A DNA stretch of 64,000 nucleotides, from contig NZ_CP119520.1 in the NCBI RefSeq assembly GCF_029223865.1, positions 6,820,001-6,884,000 of the forward strand, given 5' to 3'. This stretch comes from Telluria mixta (GTDB taxonomy: Bacteria > Pseudomonadota > Gammaproteobacteria > Burkholderiales > Burkholderiaceae_D). Shown in pieces: positions 17,312-25,740 of this stretch (position 1 is the first letter of the stretch; each line of letters opens with the position of its first letter). Under the pieces are notes generated by a model. The model was given only the letters and a program-made list of their open reading frames with translations, did not search any database and was not told the DNA's origin. The position numbers and the translations under genes are program-made.

Positions 17312-18831
17312 ATGCCTGCCGACTCCCCCACGCGCTCCTCGTCGACGCGCCTGCTGCTGACGGCCTCGCTGGGCTGCGCCGTCACGGTCCTCGATACGAA
17401 CCTGGTCGGGATCGTCCTGCCGGCCATCGCGCGCGACCTGGCGGCGACGTTCGCCGACATCGAATGGGTCGTGAGCGCCTACCTGCTGTGCTTCGCGGCC
17501 CTGCTCCTCCCCGCGGGCGCCATCGCCGACCGGGCCGGGCGCAGGCGCGTGCTGCTGCTGGGTCTCGCCATCTTCGCCGCGACGTCGCTGGCCTGCGGTG
17601 CCGCCCCGGACGCGCAGGCGCTCTACGTGGCGCGCGCCGCGCAGGGCGTCGGCGCGGCGTTCCTGCTGGCGCCCTCGCTGGCCGTGATCGGGCATGCCTT
17701 CCATGGCGAGCAGGAACGTGCGCGCGTGTGGCCTTCTGGGGCACGGTCATGGGCCTGACGATGGTGTGCTCACCGCTGATCGGCGGTGTCATCAGCCGCT
17801 GGTTCGGCTGGCGCTGGGCCTTCTTCGCCAACCTGCCGGTCTGCGCCGGACTGGCGCTCGCCGTCCTGCGCTGGGTGCCCGAATCGCGCGGCGCGGCGCA
17901 GCGCACGCTCGACCTGCCGGGCATCGGCCTGTTCGCGGCCGCGATGTTCGCCTTCACCTGGACGCTGATCTCCGGGCCCGCCCAGGGCTGGACCAGCCTG
18001 GCCGTGCTGGCACGCGCCGCCGCGGCGCTGGCCCTGTTCGCGCTGTTCGTCGCCACCGAGCGCCGGGTCCGCGCACCGATGCTCGACCTGTCCCTGTTCG
18101 CGCAGCGCCGTTTCGTCGGCGCCGTCGCGGCCATGCTGGCGTATGCGGCGTGCGCCCAGGTGATGGCGTCCCTGCTCCCGCTGTACCTGCAGAACGCGCG
18201 CGGCGCCACCGCGCTGGAAGCCGGCGTCGGCATGCTCCCCTTCGCCCTCGCGATGCTGCTGCTGCCGATGGCGGGACGGCGCCTGGCCGCGTTCATGGCG
18301 GGCTACCGGATTCTGGCGCTCGGCCTGGCAATCGTTGCGACCGGCAACCTGGTCATGGCGTGGTCGGCGAGCGTGCCGGGCCACCGGCTGCTGGACGTCA
18401 TCGGCATGGCGATCCTCGGCGTCGGCGGAGGACTCCTCAACGGCGAGACCCAGAAGGCCATCATGGGGACCATCCCGCCGGAGCGGGCAGGCATGGCCTC
18501 CGGCATCAGCACCACGTCGCGCTTCTGCGGCATCCTGCTGGGCTTCGCCGGCATCGGCGCCGTGCTGGCCGGCGGCGTGCGCTCGGCCCTGCTGGCCGGC
18601 CTGCAGCACGCGGGCGTCGGGATCGCGCCGGACATGGTCGAGCGCCTGGTCGCGGGCGACGGCGGCGCGCTGCCGGCCGGGCTGGCCGGGCTGCTGCGGC
18701 GCAGTTTCGAATCCGGGTTTGCGCATGGCTTCCTGGCAGCGGGACTTGCCGCGGCTGCGGCGAGTGCGATCGTGGTCGGCTGCATGCGTGACCGTTCAAC
18801 ATGGTCGCGGCTGGTGAACATGAGAGATTGA
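17312..18831 (+). pseudogene. DHA2-type MFS drug/acid exporter, interrupted by a single-base frameshift
   Basis: Two frames together encode about 506 residues of an EmrB/QacA-type 14-TM exporter. The first runs to about 17730 (MPADSPTRSS..., AVTVLDTNLVGIVLPAIARDL, motif A ADRAGRRRVL, ending EQERARVW). The second resumes at FWGTVMGLTMVCSPLIGGVIS and runs to 18831. Adding one G at 17730-17731 restores a continuous ARVWAFWGTVMG. The downstream half is fully conserved in pattern, so the lesion is recent or a sequencing error. It is divergent from the LysR regulator, a common arrangement for a regulator and its efflux pump. Confidence 0.75.
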
Positions 18832-18973
18832 CCAGAATTACCACTGTCATTGTCAAAAACAACATTTTTAGTTGTCTTGATGCAACAAACAATGCATATT
18901 GTCACTTTTTGCGCGAGGCCTGCCCTAGACTTGGAATTTCACCAGAAACGTGCACGTCACCGGGTATCGAGCC

Positions 18974-21253
18974 ATGTCGCAACAACATCAGGAGAAAGGA
19001 ACATGGCGGCCGCTCGTGTTGGCAACGACCGTTTTCCTGTTTGGAATTGCATCCGGCCTCGGACTGCACGGCCAGCGAGTGGAACGTACACAGCGCCGGC
19101 TCACGCTGGACAATGAAGAGGCGGCCCGACAATATGCTTTTCTCGCCCAGCGCCAGCTCGACGCCTACGCGAGCACGGGCCTCAGCCTGGCGGCCCACAT
19201 CGGCACCAGCAATGCCATCAGCGATGCGACCGTCAATGCCTATGTCGATTCGGCGCGCCACTTCGAACGACTGAAGGGAATTCGTGCCTACGGCTACCTG
19301 CCGCGGCTGGCCCCCGAACTCGCCGACGAATTCGAGCATCGCGTGCAAGCCGACATGCCGGGGTACCACATCCGCGGCAAGCGTCCGCGCGCCGATTTTT
19401 ATTATCCCGTGCTTTACCTGGCCGATCCGGACCCGGCGCGGGCGGCGATCGTGCGCGGCATCGACTTTTCCATCTTTCCGGAGCGTCTGGCCGCCATCCG
19501 CAAGGCATTGGCCACCGGTGCGCCCGCAGCGACTCGCGTGCACGCATCCGTGCACGATTTTGCGAAGATTCCTGTCGTGCTGACGTTCACCCCGGTACGA
19601 ACTGCCGATCGCCATGTCGATCGCGGCGTCGGGGCCGGTGTCGTGTTCTCCGTCATGCGTGTCGCCGAGCTTTTCGAAGGCATCGATAACGGCAAGTTGA
19701 CGCGCGCCTTTGCCCTTGCCGTCCACGAGCAGGACGGGCCGGCCAGGCGGCTGGTATATGCGTCCGACAATGACGCCTTCCGCCAGGCCGATGCCGATCC
19801 CGCGCACGTCGTCTACGCGACCACGCTTCGCTTTACCGACAGGACCTGGCACATGCGAATCCTGTCCAAGCCATCCGGGCGGTCGGCCGATGCCTTCGGC
19901 GACTGGCCATGGCTGACAGCCACCCTGCTCGCGTCGCTGATCGCCGCGTTCGGAACCTACAGGCTCGCGCTGCGCCAGCGCGACCGCCGTATCCGGTCGG
20001 AGATGGCACAACGCTTCGAGGTCTTGCTGGACTCCCATCCGTTCGCCGTGTACGCCGCCGACCGGGCCGGCAATTTCGTATTCGTGAACCGCAAGATGCA
20101 GCAGGAGCTGGGACTCTCTCAGCAGCAGTTAATCGGCGCGTCGTCCACGCTGTTCATGGCCCCGTCCAGCCAGGCGGTGGCCGGGGCGGCATTCCGGAAG
20201 GCCCTGCATGGCGAGGCCCTGGCCTATCACGCGTCCGTGCACAACGGGCACGGCGCGGAAGTGGACCTGGCCGTCGTCCTGGTACCGGTCATCGTGGCGG
20301 GACAGGTGGATCGGGTGCTCGGCTTCGCGGAGAACGTCACCGAGCGCAAGCGCTTCGAACGGGAACTGCACGAGTCGCGCGAAATGCTGCGGCTGATCCT
20401 CGACACGATTCCGGACCGCGTGTTCTGGAAGGATCGCGAGTCGCGTTTCATCGGGGCGAACCGCCATATGGTCGACGCGGCCGGCCTGCCTTCCGCCGAA
20501 CGTATCGTCGGCCTGACCGATGCCGACATGCCCTGGATGGGTGCTGCCGCCCACTACCAGGACGAGGACCGGGAAATCCTCGCGAGCGGCCGCAGCCTCC
20601 TGAACATGCAACGCCCGCAAACGACGGAGGACGGCGAGGTCCGCTGGTTCGACGTCAGCAAGCTGCCGCTGACGGACGATGCCGGCACGGTCGCGGGCGT
20701 GCTCGGGATCGTGCGCGACATTACGCAGCACAAGCGGATGGAAGAAGAGTTGACCAGGCGCGCCAACCACGACAGCCTGACAGGCTTGCCGAACCGCGCG
20801 TTCTTCCATTCCCAGCTGAACCACGCCATCGTCCGCGCACAACGGCGTCGCACGGGGATGGCCCTCATGTATTTCGATATCGACCGTTTTAAACAAATCA
20901 ACGACACGCATGGGCACGACGCCGGCGACCAGGTGATCCGCCTGTTCGCCGACCGCGTCTGCGCCAACCTGCGCGCATCCGATTTCGTCGCCCGCCTTGG
21001 AGGCGATGAATTCGTGCTGATCGTCGAAGACATGGCGGAGCCGGACGTTGCACGCCATCTGGCGGGCAAACTGCTGGCGTCGATGGAAGAACCGCTCGCT
21101 ATCGACGGACAGGCGCTCCGGATCAGTACCAGTATCGGCATCGCGGTGTTCGACGGCACCATGACTGCCAGCCAGTTGATCAAGGCGGCGGACGACGCGA
21201 TGTACGAAGCCAAGCGCGGCGGCCGTAACTGTTTCCGCCCGCTCGCGCGCTAG
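18974..21253 (+). CDS. CHASE-PAS-PAS-GGDEF diguanylate cyclase
   Basis: The 759-residue sensor has an N-terminal membrane segment (LVLATTVFLFGIASGLG), a periplasmic CHASE domain (about residues 70-260, with FERLKGIRAYGYLPRL), a second membrane segment near 305-325, two PAS domains (about 345-455 and 463-590) and a GGDEF domain to the end. The active site is intact (RLGGDEFVLIVED), and the RASD five residues upstream is the c-di-GMP inhibitory I-site. It should make c-di-GMP in response to an extracellular ligand. No EAL domain is present. ATG 18974 is chosen; a GTG at 18950 would add eight residues. It is convergent with the next gene. Confidence 0.9.
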   Translation: MSQQHQEKGTWRPLVLATTVFLFGIASGLGLHGQRVERTQRRLTLDNEEAARQYAFLAQRQLDAYASTGLSLAAHIGTSNAISDATVNAYVDSARHFERLKGIRAYGYLPRLAPELADEFEHRVQADMPGYHIRGKRPRADFYYPVLYLADPDPARAAIVRGIDFSIFPERLAAIRKALATGAPAATRVHASVHDFAKIPVVLTFTPVRTADRHVDRGVGAGVVFSVMRVAELFEGIDNGKLTRAFALAVHEQDGPARRLVYASDNDAFRQADADPAHVVYATTLRFTDRTWHMRILSKPSGRSADAFGDWPWLTATLLASLIAAFGTYRLALRQRDRRIRSEMAQRFEVLLDSHPFAVYAADRAGNFVFVNRKMQQELGLSQQQLIGASSTLFMAPSSQAVAGAAFRKALHGEALAYHASVHNGHGAEVDLAVVLVPVIVAGQVDRVLGFAENVTERKRFERELHESREMLRLILDTIPDRVFWKDRESRFIGANRHMVDAAGLPSAERIVGLTDADMPWMGAAAHYQDEDREILASGRSLLNMQRPQTTEDGEVRWFDVSKLPLTDDAGTVAGVLGIVRDITQHKRMEEELTRRANHDSLTGLPNRAFFHSQLNHAIVRAQRRRTGMALMYFDIDRFKQINDTHGHDAGDQVIRLFADRVCANLRASDFVARLGGDEFVLIVEDMAEPDVARHLAGKLLASMEEPLAIDGQALRISTSIGIAVFDGTMTASQLIKAADDAMYEAKRGGRNCFRPLAR

Positions 21254-21257
21254 TCCA

Positions 21258-23129
21258 TCAGATACCGCCCGGGACGTAGAGCGGCATCGAATCTTCCCAC
21301 TTACTGTCGGTCAGCATCCGTTTGTTCGTACCGTCGGCGTTCATGATGTAGATCTGTCCGTACTGCTGGAAGGTCTGGTCGTACAGTGCGGCTTCATCGC
21401 GGAAGCCGTGCTGCGAACCGCTCCACATGATGCGCCCGTCCGCCGACCACACGGCATGACCGTCGCTGGACGGATGATCGGTACAGCGGAACAGCCCTGT
21501 GCCGTCGGGCCGGATCGTGTAGACGTCGTAGTTGTTGTCCTCTCGGCGACGGGTGAAGACGATGCGCTTGCCGTCCGGCGACCAGCCCGGCAGGTTGTCG
21601 AACCCCTGCGTGAGCACGCGGATGGTCTTCGTTTCCAGGTTCAGGATGCGCAGCCCCTTCTCCTTCTCGCTCCACACGCGGAACACGATTTCCTTGCCAT
21701 CCTTCGAATAGCTCGGGAAACCCGAGTGGATGCTGCCGTCCGTCAGTTGCTCGGCGCCGCTGCCGTCGCGGCGCACGCGCCAGATGGCCGCGGTCATCGT
21801 CTGGCGCTCCGCGAACCAGTAGCCGAGGCCGAAGGCGATCCATTGGCCGTCCGGCGACCAGGCGGGCTGGAACGCGCCGGCGAGGCCCATGCGCACTTTC
21901 GCTTCCTCGAGCCCGCGGCCGGACGATTCGAAGACCTTGCGCTTGTCCGATCCGTCCGGACGCATGATCTCGATGGAGCTGTTACCCGTCTGCTTGTCCG
22001 TGTAGACGATCCAGCCGTCGTGCGACATTTGCGGATACACGTCGGTAAAGCGGTAATCCCACTGCGCATCCCAGCTGAACAGCGGCTTGAACATGGACCG
22101 CACGGGCTTGAACGACACCTTTTCGTAGATGACCGATTTGCCGTCCCCGGTCCAGCTGGGCGAGCGCACGAACGCCATCTTGACCGGCGGCCGGTCCGAC
22201 GTGTAGGCCAGGCCCTCGTTCGGACCGTACTTGATCAGGTAGCCGATTTCCGTGTCGTTGATGAATTGCGGCGACAGGCGCAATTCGTTGCCCGACGTGT
22301 GCTCGATCCGTTCTCCGTTCGCGACGTCGACCGACACGATCTGCGAGACCGCCTTGCCGTAATAATTGGGACGGCGCGCGCCCCACGTCGCCTCGACGAG
22401 CATCTCGTAGAACACGATGCGCTTGCCGTCAGGAGACCACTTCGGCGAACCCTGGCAGTAACCCGGCCGCGACGAGACCTTGCGGAAGCCCGTGCCGTCG
22501 GGACGGATGATGTAGATGCTGCACTCCTGCGTATGCTCCCAGCCGTGGCCCTGGTCGTGACCCGTCCACGTGGTGTTGCGGTCACTCGAGAAGGCGATCC
22601 ACTGGCCGTCCGGCGACCACGACGGGCGGAAATAACAGTCTGGCATGCCTTCCTTGCCGCGCACGGCGCCCGCGCCCGTCAACTGTTTGAGCTTGCCGGT
22701 CTTGACGTCCTTCACCCAGATGTTGGCGCGGTAGCCGTTGCGCGTGGAGACGAAGGCGAGCCTGCCGCCGTCGGGAGACAATGCCGCGGCGTCGTCCATG
22801 GCGTCGCTGTCGACGAGGGCTTCGATGCCGGTGCCGTCGGCACGGGCGCGGTAGATGTCGGACTGGCCGTCGGCGCGCCGTTCGGACGTGAACACCAGCC
22901 AGTCGCCGTGCGCCGACAGGCTGCCGTTGTACTCGTACGCGCTGTCGGCCAGCAGCTTGCGCTCGTTCGAGCCGTCCAGGCTGGCGATGTACAGTTCCGA
23001 GACCGACGGCGCGATGCGGTTCATCAGCATCACCCCTTTCTTTGCCGCCGTGGTGGCGGCAAATGCCGGCAGTTGCGTTGCCATGGTGGCGGCCGCGCCG
23101 ATCAGTCGTAAAGCCCTTCTGCGATCCAT
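21258..23129 (-). CDS. Exported TolB-like WD40-type beta-propeller protein
   Basis: The 623-residue protein has a twin-arginine type leader (MDRRRALRLIGAAATMATQLPAFA) and many PF07676 WD40-like repeats (for example RPSWSPDGQWIAFSSDRNT, PGWSPDGKRIVFTRRRED), which fold as a TolB-like propeller. No hydrolase triad is visible. It is preceded by promoter copy 1 of the shared box A/box B family, placing it in the same presumed regulon as the TonB receptor and aromatic operon. A role in periplasmic binding or as an accessory of uptake is possible; function is not known. Confidence 0.75.
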   Translation of the reverse strand: MDRRRALRLIGAAATMATQLPAFAATTAAKKGVMLMNRIAPSVSELYIASLDGSNERKLLADSAYEYNGSLSAHGDWLVFTSERRADGQSDIYRARADGTGIEALVDSDAMDDAAALSPDGGRLAFVSTRNGYRANIWVKDVKTGKLKQLTGAGAVRGKEGMPDCYFRPSWSPDGQWIAFSSDRNTTWTGHDQGHGWEHTQECSIYIIRPDGTGFRKVSSRPGYCQGSPKWSPDGKRIVFYEMLVEATWGARRPNYYGKAVSQIVSVDVANGERIEHTSGNELRLSPQFINDTEIGYLIKYGPNEGLAYTSDRPPVKMAFVRSPSWTGDGKSVIYEKVSFKPVRSMFKPLFSWDAQWDYRFTDVYPQMSHDGWIVYTDKQTGNSSIEIMRPDGSDKRKVFESSGRGLEEAKVRMGLAGAFQPAWSPDGQWIAFGLGYWFAERQTMTAAIWRVRRDGSGAEQLTDGSIHSGFPSYSKDGKEIVFRVWSEKEKGLRILNLETKTIRVLTQGFDNLPGWSPDGKRIVFTRRREDNNYDVYTIRPDGTGLFRCTDHPSSDGHAVWSADGRIMWSGSQHGFRDEAALYDQTFQQYGQIYIMNADGTNKRMLTDSKWEDSMPLYVPGGI

Positions 23130-23171
23130 TCCGTGTGCTCCTGATAATAATTTTTGAGTGCTTCAGGATTC

Positions 23172-23230
23172 ACGATACCGGTGCGCGCCGGCGAAGTCAC
23201 TGCACAAAACTCATATTCACCTGCACTTTC
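23172..23230 (-). promoter_or_regulatory. Shared-family promoter, copy 1 (drives the TolB-like gene)
   Basis: Read on the minus strand: box A TGCAGGTGA starts at 23225, box B TGCAGTGAC at 23204 (21 bp on), and a -10-like TATCGT at 23177 (48 bp on). TTTTG immediately precedes box B as in most copies. The predicted start of transcription is about 35 bp upstream of the ATG at 23129. Confidence 0.6.
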
Positions 23231-23239
23231 GGACAGCGC

Positions 23240-24367
23240 CTACCGCACGACGGTCACGCTCACCGCCGCACGCACGGCCGCGGAACGCCCGCTGTCCGCC
23301 AGCAAGCCGGAGGCGGGATCGATGCCGAACACGTTGACCGTCCCGCTCTTCTGGTGCGCGACCAGCAGCCAGCGTCCCGACGGGTGCAGCGTAAAACTCC
23401 ACGGCGCCTGTCCGCCCGACGGCACGCGCTGGATTTCGGCCAGCATCCCCGTCGCAGCGTCCACGCGGTACACGAGCAGCGTGTTGTCGCCGCGGTTGGC
23501 GGCATACACGAAGCGCCCGTCGGGACTTACCGCGACCTCGGCGCCGCTGGACTGCCCCGTGAACGCGGCATCGTCCATCGCCAGCGCCTGCACGAGCGCG
23601 AGCCGGCCTTCACGGGGATCCCAGCGCAGCACCATCAACTGTGCCGTCAATTCGTTCACCAGGTAGGCGTAGCGCCCATCCGCACCGAACACGAGATGGC
23701 GCGGGCCGCTGCCCGGCGGAACAGCGAAGGCACCGTGTGGCGCGAGGACACGCGTGGCCCGGTCGAACGCGACCACGAAGACCCGGTCGGCGCCGAGGTC
23801 GGGCACGAGCACGAAGCGGCCCGACGGATCGACGGCCGCGCCATGCGCATGCGCGCTGGCCTGGCGCCGGTGCGGGCCGGAACCCGTCTCCGCCAGCGTG
23901 GAGACGAGCGCGCCGAGGCGGCCGGCCTGGTCGAGCGCGATGCTGGACACCGACCCGCCGGCGAAATTCGCCGCCAGCAGCGTGCGCGCCGGCGCGTCCA
24001 GCGCCAGAAACGTCGTACCGTTGCCGCCGGCGGCAACCTCGCCCATCGTCGCCAGCGCGCCCGTCGCGCGGTCGATCGCGTAGGCGATGACCCTGCCGGG
24101 ACGCGCATTGTCGTCGTCCACGCCGTACAGGATCGGCAGGCGCGGATGCGCGACGGCCCACGTGGTGCGCGCGCCTTGCGCGGCCGGGCCGATCGCGGCC
24201 AGCGCACCGCTGCCCGGATCGAAGCGCAGCGCGTGGACCTCGCGGCCCTGCGTGCCCACGTAAACCAGCTCCGCAGGGACATCGTGCGCGCGGACGGGAA
24301 CTGCGGCGCAGGCGACCAGGGCGCCTGCGCCGCGCATGAATGAACGGCGGCGGAGATTCGGTGTCAT
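23240..24367 (-). CDS. Exported lactonase-family seven-bladed beta-propeller protein
   Basis: The 375-residue protein carries a Tat-type leader (NLRRRSFMRGAGALVACAAVPVRA). Its propeller is of the PF10282 family (6-phosphogluconolactonase Pgl and muconate-cycloisomerase relatives), with blade motifs such as HAHGAAVDPSGRFVLVPDLGADRV and VAVSPDGRFVYAANRGDNTLLVY. The family hydrolyses sugar or organic-acid lactones; periplasmic export argues against a pentose-phosphate role. It lies between two genes with shared-family promoters and may act on a lactone of the unknown substrate. A second Met at 24376 is an alternative start. Confidence 0.8.
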   Translation of the reverse strand: MTPNLRRRSFMRGAGALVACAAVPVRAHDVPAELVYVGTQGREVHALRFDPGSGALAAIGPAAQGARTTWAVAHPRLPILYGVDDDNARPGRVIAYAIDRATGALATMGEVAAGGNGTTFLALDAPARTLLAANFAGGSVSSIALDQAGRLGALVSTLAETGSGPHRRQASAHAHGAAVDPSGRFVLVPDLGADRVFVVAFDRATRVLAPHGAFAVPPGSGPRHLVFGADGRYAYLVNELTAQLMVLRWDPREGRLALVQALAMDDAAFTGQSSGAEVAVSPDGRFVYAANRGDNTLLVYRVDAATGMLAEIQRVPSGGQAPWSFTLHPSGRWLLVAHQKSGTVNVFGIDPASGLLADSGRSAAVRAAVSVTVVR

Positions 24368-24457
24368 GTGCGCCATTGTAGGCGGCATCCGCACGCCCGT
24401 CCCTGCACGAATCTCATGTTCGCTGGGATTTTTTTTGCGCGTGGAAGCGTTCCGAAA

Positions 24458-24515
24458 AAAGTGCCAGCGAATCGCCTTTCCGTCCAAAGGCAGGACGAAG
24501 CGTATCGCATAGCAT
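24458..24515 (+). promoter_or_regulatory. Shared-family promoter, copy 2 (drives the outer-membrane channel gene)
   Basis: Box A TGCCAGCGA starts at 24462, preceded by AAAAAAG. The box B position 21 bp on reads TCCAAAGGC, the weakest half-site of the set. A -10-like TAGCAT starts at 24510, again exactly 48 bp after box A. The gene start is 24595. Confidence 0.5.
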
Positions 24516-24594
24516 CCATTGGCCATCGCGGCTACCCGACGATAAGCGGCCGCCGATGAGCCCCCTTGACAACAAATCGAAACCGGATGGAGAC

Positions 24595-25464
24595 ATGACG
24601 AACAATTCGCGCAAGGCCGCACTGGGCCTTTCCCTCGCCTTCTGTGTCGGCGCCTGTGCCCAGGCCCAGGAAACGGTGGAGCCGCACGGCCCGCCGGGCA
24701 ACTGGAACGACACGTATATCGGCGCCCGCTATTCCGACAACTTCCACTTTCCCGGCAACGCCGCGAAGGTCACGCAGAAGATCGGCTTCCTCAGCACGGC
24801 CGGCGGCTTCAGGTACGGCACCTATGTGTTCAACGCCGACTTCCTCGTCTCGGACAAGAACAACCCCGAAGCGGGCGGCACCCGCGGCGCGCAGGAAGTC
24901 TACAGCGTCGGCCGCGTCGATTTCAGCGCGTCGCGCGTGTTCGGCCATCCCATCGGCGGCGGCATCGTCCGCGACGTCGGCCTCACCACCGGCTACGAAT
25001 TCAGCGCCAAGGACGATGCCTTCGCCAACCGCGCACGCATGCTCGTGCTGGGACCGAGCGTGCAGTTCGCCGTCCCGCGCGGCTACTGGAACGCGATGGT
25101 CGGCTGGCGCACCGAGGACAACTACAACGGCATCGTCCACAAGGACGTCAAATACGACACGGCCGCGCACGCGGAAACGGCCTGGATGATCCCGTTCGGC
25201 CTGGGTCCGGCGCCCGTCGTGTTCAAGGGCTTCCTGTCGCTCACGGGACCGAAGGGCAAGGACGGCTTCCATACCGAGACGAAGACGGAAACCCTCACGC
25301 GCATGTCGCTGCTGGTCGACGTCGGCGCCCTCGCCGGCCACCCGCGCACGTTTTACTTCGGACCGGGCTACGAATACTGGCACAACATGTTCGGCACGCC
25401 GCCGACGGAAGCGGCCGGCACGCGGCGCTCGGCCTTCACGCTCGTCGGCGAAGTCCACTTCTGA
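24595..25464 (+). CDS. Outer-membrane beta-barrel, possibly Tsx-like channel
   Basis: ATG 24595 follows GGATGGAG. The 289-residue product has a Sec signal (MTNNSRKAALGLSLAFCVGACAQAQ), a mature chain rich in alternating aromatic/polar strands (WNDTYIGARYSDNFHFPG, FYFGPGYEYWHNMFG) and a terminal Phe (VGEVHF), typical of outer-membrane barrels. The overall pattern resembles the nucleoside-specific Tsx-like channel family (PF03502). Here it lies between the lactonase-type gene and the TonB receptor and has its own copy of the shared promoter, so it may admit the aromatic or glycosidic substrate. An intrinsic terminator follows. Confidence 0.65.
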   Translation: MTNNSRKAALGLSLAFCVGACAQAQETVEPHGPPGNWNDTYIGARYSDNFHFPGNAAKVTQKIGFLSTAGGFRYGTYVFNADFLVSDKNNPEAGGTRGAQEVYSVGRVDFSASRVFGHPIGGGIVRDVGLTTGYEFSAKDDAFANRARMLVLGPSVQFAVPRGYWNAMVGWRTEDNYNGIVHKDVKYDTAAHAETAWMIPFGLGPAPVVFKGFLSLTGPKGKDGFHTETKTETLTRMSLLVDVGALAGHPRTFYFGPGYEYWHNMFGTPPTEAAGTRRSAFTLVGEVHF

Positions 25465-25484
25465 CGTTTTCCCGCTCGCCCCTG

Positions 25485-25510
25485 AACGCCCGCGCCACGC
25501 GGGCGTTTTC
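25485..25510 (+). terminator. Intrinsic terminator after the outer-membrane channel gene
   Basis: A 10-bp stem AACGCCCGCG/CGCGGGCGTT with a CCA loop is followed by TTC. It lies 21 bp after the stop at 25464. Confidence 0.75.
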
Positions 25511-25530
25511 ATTTCGGAGGCCAGCGCACA

Positions 25531-25588
25531 AAGGTGCAAGCGAATGTCGGTTTTGTGCAGAGCCTTGCGCCGCCCGTTTCTTTACGCT
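25531..25588 (+). promoter_or_regulatory. Shared-family promoter, copy 3 (drives TonB receptor 1)
   Basis: Box A TGCAAGCGA starts at 25535, TTTTG then box B TGCAGAGCC at 25556 (21 bp on), and a -10-like TACGCT at 25583 (48 bp on). The predicted leader to the GTG at 25741 is about 145 nt. Confidence 0.65.
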
Positions 25589-25740
25589 TGCCTCCATCGC
25601 AATACCGATGGAGGCAGCACACCACTTTCGCGACACAGGCAACACCCCTCGCCCGGTCCGTAACACGCATTGCACATCCCGATCCAACGACAGCCAGGCC
25701 GCAGCGCAGGGGCAGACAGCACAACAATCAAGGAGACAAT

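Noticed and set aside
18990..19116. Strong AGGAGAAAGGA ribosome site before ATG 19003 inside the diguanylate cyclase start region
   Set aside because: The frame from 19003 is out of register with the cyclase and encodes a motif-less 38-residue peptide; treated as coincidence.
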